Below are positions 56,789 to 64,000 of a stretch of DNA of 64,000 nt, piece by piece. The DNA is from Pseudomonas segetis (GTDB lineage Bacteria; Pseudomonadota; Gammaproteobacteria; Pseudomonadales; Pseudomonadaceae), in contig NZ_FZOG01000002.1 in assembly GCF_900188155.1 (NCBI RefSeq), positions 759,845 through 823,844 of the forward strand, given 5' to 3'. A model generated the notes under the pieces. It did no database searches and had not been told where the DNA came from. It was given only the letters and a program-made list of their open reading frames with translations. Positions within the stretch are counted from its first letter, which is position 1, and each line of letters opens with the position of its first letter. Position numbers and translations under genes: made by a program.

Positions 56789-59700
56789 CTAGTCGCTGCA
56801 TCGCTCGCGGATTATGTGTAGCGCACCAGAGAAGTCATAAGCCCGCATGGCACTGGCAAGCACATCGTAATCAGCCTTGAAGAAGATGCGCAGTTGCAGT
56901 GCATGTGCATCAAAAAACTTCCCGGCGCGCGGATCATCATCGATCAGTAAGAGTTCAAGCCTGGCGCACAGATCCCGCATCGCCGCCTCGTCTTGCGCTG
57001 ACTCACTGGCCGCATCAAACTCTGGAAACTGCTTGCGGATCGCGCTCATCAGCTCGTGCAGGCTGTTTTGCACCCGCTGCAGCACCTCCTCCAAATCCTG
57101 GTGTTGGGCATCTTTGATTGCAGACTCCAACGCCATCGTTTGCACTTGCAAATCATTGGCGCCCAAATTACCGGCCAGGCCTTTCAGCGTGTGCGCCAAT
57201 CGTTCGGCAACCTGCAGTTCACCAGCCTGGACGGCTGCCCGGATTTGCTCTGCAGCATCACTTTGACTGCTGGCGAACTTGGTCAACAGGCGTTGGTACA
57301 AACCGACCTTGCCAAGCACCCGGCGCAAACCGGTATCGCCATCGATTCCGGGTAGCCGCCAGCCTGCAACCACTGCCTGAGCCGCATTCGGCACCTTGTT
57401 CATATCGGCGGTTACGGGCGCCTTGGGAGCCGAGGGCTGGGTCAGTATCCAGCGCGTTAGAGTCGCCCAAAGCTCGCGAGGTTCGATGGGCTTACCAATA
57501 TAGTCATTCATGCCAGCACGAATGCAGCGTTCGCGATCCTCAGGCAGCGCATTGGCGGTCATTGCTATCACTGGAAGCCTGGCAAAACGCGGCTCCTTAC
57601 GGAGTGCAAAGGTTGCAGAAATCCCGTCAAGCACGGGCATCTGCATGTCCATCAAGACCAGTGAGTAATAGCCATCCGGATTGGCCCGCAGCTTGGTCAA
57701 GGCAATCTCGCCATGTTCGGCCTCGTCGACCTGCAGGCCGCTGCCTTCGGCCAGGCCAATCACTACCTCGCGGTTGAGTTCGTTGTCTTCAACCAGCAAC
57801 ACCCGATGGCCGCTGAAATCGGGCAGTTCCTCGCCACGCTGCGGGCGCACATCAAGATCGGCCAGATCCACATCGAAGCTGCGCAGCACCGCATCACGCA
57901 ACAGAACGGGATTTACAGGCTTGAACAGCACATCATCAATGCCCACTGAATTGGCGCTGACCAACAGCTCTTCACGGCCATAAGCGGTAACCATCAGGAT
58001 CTGCGGAGGATTTGGCAGGTCCAGCGCGCGCAGGCGGCGTGTGGTTTCGATGCCATCCATCATCGGCATTTGCCAGTCGATCAGCACCAACTCATAAGGC
58101 TCACCCTGGCGAATCGCCTCGGGGATCCGGCTAAGCGCCTGGGCACCTGACTCGACGACATCAACCACCATGCCCATATTGCCGAGCATGCCATCAAGTA
58201 CCTGGCGAGCGGTGCTGTTGTCATCCACCACCAGGACTCGGCGGCCTTGTAGTTGGGCAGGCGGCTCAAGTGGCGCATCTTGCGCAAGCCCGATGCCAAA
58301 GGGTATCGAGCACCAGAACAAACTCCCCTTGCCCTGCTGGCTCTCGACGCCGACCTCCCCGCCCATGGCCTCGACCAGTTTTTTGCAGATGGCCAAGCCA
58401 AGCCCGGTGCCGCCGTATTTTCGAGTGGTCGAAGTGTCTGCCTGCTGGAACGACTGAAACAACCTGCCGATTTGTTCCTTGCTCATGCCAATGCCGGTGT
58501 CGCGCACCGCAAAGCAGACTTGCAGCTCCTTGGCGCGGCGCTGGTCGAGGCTTATTTGCAGCTCGACTTCGCCAGACTCGGTGAACTTGACCGCGTTGTT
58601 GCACAGATTGATCAATACCTGGCCCAAGCGCAGCGGGTCACCAATCAGGAACTGCGGCACTGCCGGATCGAGGTTAAAGACCAGCTCAAGGTTCTTTTCA
58701 TTGGCTTTGTCGGCGATCAGGTTGGCGACATTTTCCAGCACCTGGCGCAGGTCGAAATCGATATGCTCGACATTCAGCTTGCCGGCTTCAATCTTCGAGA
58801 AATCCAGGATGTCGTTGATAATGCCCAACAAGTGCTGGCCGGACTGCTGGATCTTGTTCAGGTAATCGCGCTGCCGTGGAGACGGGTCGGCTCGCAACGC
58901 AAGGTGCGACATGCCGATAATGGCATTCATCGGGGTACGAATTTCGTGGCTCATGTTGGCCAGGAAGTCTGACTTCAGCCGCGCAGTATCCTCAGCCATC
59001 TCCTTGGCGGCCAAGAGCGCTTCCTCTGCCTGTTTGCGCGAGGTGATGTCACGGCTCACGCCAACCAAGCCGAGCAATGCGCCCTGATCGTCCTGAAAGG
59101 TCGTGCGCAAGGTATCGAACACCGCACGACGCCCATCCGGATAGCGCGCCCAGCCTTCGGTTTCAAATGCACCCTGGCGGGTCAGGGCAACCTTGTCGTG
59201 GCCGGCGCGGGCACTTGCCCACTCGGCACCGAGCAACTCGAGATCGCTCTTGCCGATGGCCTCTTCGGGTGTAATGCCAAACAATTCGGCGCAGGCCTGG
59301 TTAATCCCGCCGTAATGGCCTTTTTCATCCTTGAACCAGATAGGGTCCGGAATTGCATTGATCAAGGCAATCAGCGTGCGCCGCTGTAACTGAGCCTCTG
59401 CCTCTGCACGCTCGCGCTCGGAAATTTGCACGCTGAGCCGTCGGTTCCACACCAATACAAAGCCCATCAACAGCATGAGGCCGAGCAAATAGGGCCAGCC
59501 AACCACCAACAAACGCTGCCAGTTGAACTCGGTCAGTGCTGGCAACCAGTGGCCTTTGATAGTTGCAGTGTCTTGATCGGTGACTGTCTGCAGCGCCTTA
59601 TCCAGAACCCGCTGCAGCTGTGGCGCGCTCTTGCGCACGGCGAATCTCAACTCACTGCTGCTTAATCCTGACTCGGCGCGGACCTCGATATTGGTCAGGT

Positions 59701-60307
59701 TGAGTTCACGAATCAGGTAGGTTGCAACGATCATATCGCCGACATAGGCGTCGACACGTCCGGATGACAATGCCTGCAATGCCTCAGCGGTATTGTCGAC
59801 CCGCATCAGTCGGATACCCGGGACAGTTTCCTTGAGCCGCGACTCAATCAAATAGCCGCGCTCAACTGCAACTTCGTGCCTTTGCAAATCGGCCAGGGTT
59901 TGCAGATGCTCTTCCGAGCGGGTAAACACCAGGCTGCTGCTGACAATGTAGGGTTGGGTGAACAGCATGAAGGTGTCGCGCTCGGGCGAACGCACCACAG
60001 AAGGCAACACATCGACCTTATCGGTGCGCAAGGCGACCAGGGCGGCATCCCAGTTATCAAACGGCACCACCTCGACACGCATTCCCAACCGGCGGCTGAT
60101 CAGTTGCAAGTACTCGCCACTGAGCCCGGTATAGCCACCTTGCTTGTCGATCACATCGAAGGGGGCCCAGCCATCACGCTCGACACCTACACGAATAACC
60201 GGGTGAGCCTTGACCCAAGCCCGGTCTTCCTCACTGAGCGGTACTTGCGCGGCCTGTACCGAAACGCACAGCAACCAGCACAGCAGCAACCCACCAATAC
60301 GCACCAT
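56789..60307 (-). CDS. BvgS-like hybrid sensor kinase (SBP_bac_3-PAS-HK-REC-REC-HPt)
   Basis: 1172-residue membrane kinase. Signal peptide (about 1-20), periplasmic SBP_bac_3 sensor (about 28-255), one helix ([21 protein letters not shown], about 270-290), PAS domain (about 310-430), HisKA with His about 453 in [15 protein letters not shown], HATPase with [10 protein letters not shown], receiver 1 (Asp about 744 in [11 protein letters not shown]), receiver 2 (Asp about 887 in [11 protein letters not shown]) and an HPt domain with His about 1039 in [13 protein letters not shown] complete phosphorelay in one chain. The sensor type suggests a small amine or amino-acid ligand. Its likely target is the cotranscribed HG-GYP regulator. 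Confidence 0.9.
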   Translation of the reverse strand: MVRIGGLLLCWLLCVSVQAAQVPLSEEDRAWVKAHPVIRVGVERDGWAPFDVIDKQGGYTGLSGEYLQLISRRLGMRVEVVPFDNWDAALVALRTDKVDVLPSVVRSPERDTFMLFTQPYIVSSSLVFTRSEEHLQTLADLQRHEVAVERGYLIESRLKETVPGIRLMRVDNTAEALQALSSGRVDAYVGDMIVATYLIRELNLTNIEVRAESGLSSSELRFAVRKSAPQLQRVLDKALQTVTDQDTATIKGHWLPALTEFNWQRLLVVGWPYLLGLMLLMGFVLVWNRRLSVQISERERAEAEAQLQRRTLIALINAIPDPIWFKDEKGHYGGINQACAELFGITPEEAIGKSDLELLGAEWASARAGHDKVALTRQGAFETEGWARYPDGRRAVFDTLRTTFQDDQGALLGLVGVSRDITSRKQAEEALLAAKEMAEDTARLKSDFLANMSHEIRTPMNAIIGMSHLALRADPSPRQRDYLNKIQQSGQHLLGIINDILDFSKIEAGKLNVEHIDFDLRQVLENVANLIADKANEKNLELVFNLDPAVPQFLIGDPLRLGQVLINLCNNAVKFTESGEVELQISLDQRRAKELQVCFAVRDTGIGMSKEQIGRLFQSFQQADTSTTRKYGGTGLGLAICKKLVEAMGGEVGVESQQGKGSLFWCSIPFGIGLAQDAPLEPPAQLQGRRVLVVDDNSTARQVLDGMLGNMGMVVDVVESGAQALSRIPEAIRQGEPYELVLIDWQMPMMDGIETTRRLRALDLPNPPQILMVTAYGREELLVSANSVGIDDVLFKPVNPVLLRDAVLRSFDVDLADLDVRPQRGEELPDFSGHRVLLVEDNELNREVVIGLAEGSGLQVDEAEHGEIALTKLRANPDGYYSLVLMDMQMPVLDGISATFALRKEPRFARLPVIAMTANALPEDRERCIRAGMNDYIGKPIEPRELWATLTRWILTQPSAPKAPVTADMNKVPNAAQAVVAGWRLPGIDGDTGLRRVLGKVGLYQRLLTKFASSQSDAAEQIRAAVQAGELQVAERLAHTLKGLAGNLGANDLQVQTMALESAIKDAQHQDLEEVLQRVQNSLHELMSAIRKQFPEFDAASESAQDEAAMRDLCARLELLLIDDDPRAGKFFDAHALQLRIFFKADYDVLASAMRAYDFSGALHIIRERCSD

Positions 60308-60404
60308 TGTTCGAATCCTTTGCCCAAGCCGTCCTTGAGTTGACTAGTTGCAGCTTAGACTCTGCGAGCGAAAACACCTGCCGCTCGCCAATAAATGCAG
60401 CCAT

Positions 60405-60430
60405 AAAAAACGGCGCCATGAAAGGCGCCG
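60405..60430 (-). terminator. Terminator of the thiolase gene
   Basis: On the minus strand CGGCGCC/GGCGCCG arms (60424-60430 and 60411-60417) with a 6-nt loop, followed by six T (60410-60405), 37 bp after the thiolase stop. Confidence 0.88.
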
Positions 60431-60466
60431 CTTTTTGCCTGGAGATAGGTGCGCAGCGCACCCGTC

Positions 60467-61750
60467 TTATTTTTCCAGAATGGCCGTCACACCTTGTCCG
60501 CCAGCGGCGCAAATGGAGATCAAGCCACGGGCCTGGGTTTGCTCGGCAGCCGCCAGCAACTTGGCAAGATTGGCCACAATACGCCCGCCAGTTGCCGCGA
60601 ATGGATGGCCAGCGGCCAGCGAACTGCCTTTGACGTTCATCTTGCTGCGATCGATCGAACCCAGGGGTTTATCCAGGCCCAGGCGCGTCTTGCAGTACTC
60701 GGGATCTTCCCATGCCTTGAGGGTGCACAAGACCTGCGCGGCAAAGGCTTCATGAATCTCGTAGAAGTCGAAGTCTTGCAAGCTCAGGTTGTTACGCGCC
60801 AACAGCCGAGGCACGGCGTAGACCGGTGCCATAAGCAGGCCCTCGGCGCCATCGACAAAATCCACCGCAGCGGCTTCACCATCACGCCAATAGGCCAGGA
60901 TCGGTAGCCCACGAGCCTTCGCCCACTCTTCACTGGCGAGCAGCACCAGGGAAGCGCCGTCGGTCAGGGGGGTTGAGTTTGCCGCAGTCAGGGTACCGCG
61001 TGAGCTGCGCTCGAATACGGGCTTAAGGGTTGCGAGCTTTTCGATGTCGATATCGGGACGAAGGTTGTTATCGCGGGTCAGGCTGCGAAATGGCGTCAGC
61101 AAATCATCATGCCAACCCTCAGCGTATGCCGCCGCCATTTTCTGATGGCTTGCGACGGCCAGCTGATCCTGCTCATCGCGCGGAATCATCCATGTTTGCG
61201 CCATCAACTCACAGTGCTCGCCCATCGACAAGCCGGTGCGTGGCTCGCCATTGCGCGGCAGCGAGGGCGCCAAATGGCGGGGGCGGATTTTCAGCAGGGT
61301 CTTGATCTTGTCGGCGGTGGATTTGCTGCGATTGGCCTCGAGCAGAATCTTGCGCAAGCCCTCGTTGACCCCGATGGGCGCATCCGAGGTCGTATCGACA
61401 CCTCCGGCGATGCCGCACTCGATCTGGCCCAAGGCAATTTTGTTGGCGACCAGTAGCGCTGCTTCAAGCCCAGTGCCACAGGCTTGCTGAATATCATAGG
61501 CCGGGGTTTGCGGGGACAGCAAAGAGCCCAGCACGCACTCACGCGTCAGGTTGAAATCCCGTGAATGCTTGAGTACCGCGCCAGCCACCACTTCGCCAAG
61601 ACGCTCGCCATGCAGGTTGAAGCGCTCGACCAGACCACCCAGCGCGCTGGTGAGCATCTCCTGATTGCTGGCCGTGGCATATGCCGTATTGGAGCGTGCG
61701 AACGGGATACGATTGCCGCCGATAATGGCAACGCGACGCAGTTGGGTCAT
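60467..61750 (-). CDS. Acetyl-CoA C-acyltransferase (thiolase, FadI-like)
   Basis: 427 residues from ATG 61750 with strong SD AAGGAGT. The nucleophile Cys is in DIQQACGTGLEAALL near residue 93; the His motif is NVKGSSLAAGHPFAATGGR near 380 and the second Cys in ISICAAGGQG near 412. It cleaves beta-ketoacyl-CoA or condenses acetyl-CoA. P. aeruginosa PA4785 has the same neighbourhood (large FabG divergent), suggesting a joint role in fatty-acid metabolism. Confidence 0.9.
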   Translation of the reverse strand: MTQLRRVAIIGGNRIPFARSNTAYATASNQEMLTSALGGLVERFNLHGERLGEVVAGAVLKHSRDFNLTRECVLGSLLSPQTPAYDIQQACGTGLEAALLVANKIALGQIECGIAGGVDTTSDAPIGVNEGLRKILLEANRSKSTADKIKTLLKIRPRHLAPSLPRNGEPRTGLSMGEHCELMAQTWMIPRDEQDQLAVASHQKMAAAYAEGWHDDLLTPFRSLTRDNNLRPDIDIEKLATLKPVFERSSRGTLTAANSTPLTDGASLVLLASEEWAKARGLPILAYWRDGEAAAVDFVDGAEGLLMAPVYAVPRLLARNNLSLQDFDFYEIHEAFAAQVLCTLKAWEDPEYCKTRLGLDKPLGSIDRSKMNVKGSSLAAGHPFAATGGRIVANLAKLLAAAEQTQARGLISICAAGGQGVTAILEK

Positions 61751-61981
61751 GAGTGACTCCTTGCGAAAATAAAGTTTGAGTGTCGCATAGGCTAGCCGGT
61801 AACCGCAGTTTCGCATTGACCAGCGCGCCAGCCCAATAAAGATTCAAGTCAATTGCTGCATACTGTTGTCACAGTAGAGTGAATAACTTCTGATGGCTAA
61901 AGAACTGTATCGCATTGCCTTTGCCAGCCGTTTTCAGAAGACCCTTAGCTCACTTCTTTGTTCAGCGTGCAGGAGCCTTTC

Positions 61982-63334
61982 ATGTCTGACCGTTATCTCT
62001 CTTTCGCCAACTCAGCCACTGGCCGCCGCGTTGTCAGCGCCTTGGGCCTGCCCGCACCGCTAAGGCTGGAACGCTGGACAGCCGGGCGCAATCGTCCGGT
62101 CGATGGCGCCATACTGCTTAGCAGCGGCCCGATGAGCAAGGTTATCAGTGGCTTTGCCAACAAGCTCAGCGATCAAATATTTGCCAACGAAGAAGGCAGC
62201 TTCGACCTGCCACGCTGGACGGCAGAGCACTCGCCAAAACTCAAGGCGCTGGTGTTTGATGCCAGCGAGCTGACCCGTTTCGAGCAGCTCGGCGCACTGC
62301 GTGAGTTCTTCCAACCTGCCTTCAAGGGGCTGGGCAGTTGCCCCCATGTGGTGGTGATCGGCCGCCCACCGCAAAGTATCAAGGACCCTGTCGCGGCCAG
62401 CGTGCAGCGCTCGCTTGAAGGCTTTACCCGCTCACTGGGCAAAGAGATACGTCGCGGCGGCACAGTGCAACTGCTCTATGTCGGCAAAGGTGGAGAAACC
62501 CAGCTGGAGGGTGCGCTGCGCTTCTTCCTGTCGCCCAAAAGCGCCTACGTATCAGGCCAGGTGCTGCACCTGGGCGCCTGCAGCGCCGAGGTCAAGGACT
62601 GGACACGTCCACTGACGGGCAAGACCGCGCTGGTCACTGGCGCCTCGCGTGGCATTGGGGCGGCAATCGTCGAGACCCTGGCCCGAGACGGGGCCGATGT
62701 CGTCCTACTGGATGTTCCCGCCATGCAGGATGACCTTGAGGCCTTGGCGGCGCGCCTGGGCGGGCGCAGCATCGCACTGGATATCTGCGCCGAAAACGCT
62801 GCACAGATGCTGCTTGAAGCATTGCCCGAAGGTCTCGACATCCTGGTACATAACGCTGGAATTACCCGCGATAAAACGCTGGCGAAAATGAGCGACGGCT
62901 TCTGGAACTCGGTCATCAACGTTAACGTCAACGCCCCCCTGGCTCTCACCCAGGCGCTACTTGATGCGAACAAGCTGCATGAAGAGGCGCGCCTGGTGCT
63001 TATTTCCTCGATCAGCGGCATCGCCGGCAACATGGGGCAAACCAACTACGCAACCAGCAAGGCTGGGGTCATTGGCGTGACCCAGTCAATGGCCCCGGTC
63101 TTGGGCAAGCAGAACATCAGCATAAATGCAGTGGCGCCTGGTTTTATTGAAACGCAAATGACCGCCGCCATCCCGCTCACCTTGCGCGAAGCGGGCAGGC
63201 GCATGAACTCGATGGGCCAGGGAGGTTTGCCACAGGATGTAGCCGAAGCGGTGGCCTGGTTTGCCCAACCCACCTCAGGCGCAGTGACCGGCCAGGTCTT
63301 GCGGGTTTGTGGACAAAGCCTGCTGGGCGCCTGA
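61982..63334 (+). CDS. High-molecular-weight 3-oxoacyl reductase (FabG4-like)
   Basis: 450 residues, about 200 longer than standard FabG, from ATG 61982 (SD AGGAG). Residues 1-205 form an N-terminal flavodoxin-like non-catalytic domain; the SDR domain begins near 210 with TALVTGASRGIGAAI. LVHNAGITRD near 295 and the catalytic Ser-Tyr-Lys in LISSISGIAGNMGQ and TNYATSKAGV near 345-370 are intact. Relatives use NADH with CoA-linked substrates. Divergent from the thiolase gene. Confidence 0.92.
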   Translation: MSDRYLSFANSATGRRVVSALGLPAPLRLERWTAGRNRPVDGAILLSSGPMSKVISGFANKLSDQIFANEEGSFDLPRWTAEHSPKLKALVFDASELTRFEQLGALREFFQPAFKGLGSCPHVVVIGRPPQSIKDPVAASVQRSLEGFTRSLGKEIRRGGTVQLLYVGKGGETQLEGALRFFLSPKSAYVSGQVLHLGACSAEVKDWTRPLTGKTALVTGASRGIGAAIVETLARDGADVVLLDVPAMQDDLEALAARLGGRSIALDICAENAAQMLLEALPEGLDILVHNAGITRDKTLAKMSDGFWNSVINVNVNAPLALTQALLDANKLHEEARLVLISSISGIAGNMGQTNYATSKAGVIGVTQSMAPVLGKQNISINAVAPGFIETQMTAAIPLTLREAGRRMNSMGQGGLPQDVAEAVAWFAQPTSGAVTGQVLRVCGQSLLGA

Positions 63335-63355
63335 GCCGCCAATGACTGGCGCGAA

Positions 63356-63381
63356 CGCTTCACCTTGCCAGAGGTGAAGCG
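63356..63381. terminator. Stem-loop between large fabG and the araC-type gene
   Basis: 10-bp perfect stem CGCTTCACCT (63356-63365) with AGGTGAAGCG (63372-63381) and a 6-nt loop between convergent stops. No T-run. Confidence 0.55.
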
Positions 63382-63385
63382 AGGC

Positions 63386-64000
63386 CTAGCTGCGCCCCCG
63401 GTTCCGAAACTCGACCGGGGTCAGGCCAACCCAGCGCTTGAATGCTCGATAGAAGGTGCTGGGTTCGGAGAAGCCGGTGAGTTCGACTATGACTTCGATA
63501 CGCTCATCAGTATTGAGCAACAGGTCCTTGGCCAGGCGGCAGCGGTAATCACTGACCAAGTCATTGAAGCGCACACCGGAGGTGGTCAAGCGCTCGCGCA
63601 AACGCCGGCTTGTCATGCCCAGGCGCAGCGACACTTGCTCCAGGGTTGCACGGTTGTCAATCACCAGTTCGGCAATCAGCTCGCGCACGTTATTGACCAG
63701 GTCAATGCGCTCAATTTCAATCAACTTCCGTTGCGCCAATAGATCATGCATCTGCAGCAGTTCAGGCTGCGCCAGCGCCGATGACCTGTTCAGGATTGAG
63801 CTGTCAAACACCAAGGCATAACGCTCGCTTCCCAGGTATGCGGGGCAACCATACACCGCTCGATATTGCTCTGCCGATGCACCCCGTTGATGGGTGAAAT
63901 GCACTTCGTAAAGGACAAACTCATCTTCTGTCAGGGCGTTGAACAATCGAATGACAGCCCCGGCCAGCACCTCCGCAAAGTGACGCGACAGGTCGCTGGC
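63386..64000 (-). CDS. AraC-family regulator, start beyond window edge
   Basis: C-terminal 204 residues of a regulator; the frame stays open to base 64000. It contains part of an Arabinose_bd-type N-terminal domain (FTHQRGASAEQYRAVYGCPAYLG) and the AraC double helix-turn-helix: LEQVSLRLGMTSRRLRERL and VIVELTGFSEPSTFYRAFKRW, ending TPVEFRNRGRS. The same regulator type follows the thiolase/FabG pair in P. aeruginosa (PA4787), so it may control these genes. Confidence 0.88.
   Translation of the reverse strand, partial: ASDLSRHFAEVLAGAVIRLFNALTEDEFVLYEVHFTHQRGASAEQYRAVYGCPAYLGSERYALVFDSSILNRSSALAQPELLQMHDLLAQRKLIEIERIDLVNNVRELIAELVIDNRATLEQVSLRLGMTSRRLRERLTTSGVRFNDLVSDYRCRLAKDLLLNTDERIEVIVELTGFSEPSTFYRAFKRWVGLTPVEFRNRGRS

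Overview
The window looks like a chromosomal segment of a fluorescent-type Pseudomonas (fluorescens/putida group). It is moderately GC-rich and densely coded, has no phage or insertion-sequence genes, and its gene neighbourhoods match known P. aeruginosa blocks: morA-glyA-DUF3015-mapZ-radA-mscL-fpr, and RIO kinase / HD response regulator / thiolase / large FabG / AraC. No rRNA, tRNA or CRISPR array was seen. Both window ends cut genes: a DUF4105 protein on the left and an AraC-type regulator on the right.

Layout. 0-5 kb: DUF4105 protein, a DASS anion symporter, and a tsdBA-like pair for thiosulfate oxidation to tetrathionate. 5-17 kb: a histidine-utilisation island. Eight minus-strand genes (hutI, hutG, a YjiH membrane protein, hutU, a BCCT transporter, a HutH-like protein without the MIO tripeptide, hutH, hutC) face divergent hutD. 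The 250-bp space between hutI and hutD carries two identical 12-bp palindromes, the likely HutC operators. 16.7-25.8 kb: a polyamine-type ABC importer with a P1-family (DmpA-like) self-processing aminopeptidase, a divergent RpiR regulator, then an operon of a PuuB-like FAD oxidase, a cupin and a second PotF-like binding protein. 26-38.6 kb: housekeeping and signalling genes (ettA, morA, glyA, mapZ, radA, mscL, fpr), with a 114-bp tandem repeat between mscL and fpr. 38.7-45.2 kb: rlmG, a polar amino-acid ABC operon, and cyanide-insensitive oxidase cioAB with its DUF2474 small protein and an upstream ANR/FNR box. 45-55.6 kb: MobA-like/XdhC molybdenum-enzyme maturation pair, an MFS exporter, a purine permease, trmA, a zinc metallopeptidase, a RIO kinase, and a LysR/oxidoreductase/DUF2218 group. 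55.6-64 kb: a seven-domain hybrid kinase overlapping an HD-GYP response regulator whose HD motif reads HG, then divergent thiolase and large FabG genes and the AraC regulator.

How the genes work together. The hut genes convert histidine to urocanate (HutH), imidazolone propionate (HutU), formiminoglutamate (HutI) and, through an arginase-family HutG, directly to glutamate plus formamide; no HutF is present here. HutC should release its operators when urocanate accumulates. MorA, MapZ and the HD-GYP protein are all c-di-GMP proteins. The most unusual items are the intact HutH paralogue with an exact loss of Ala-Ser-Gly, the HG-GYP response regulator, and the RpiR / ABC / P1-peptidase operon.
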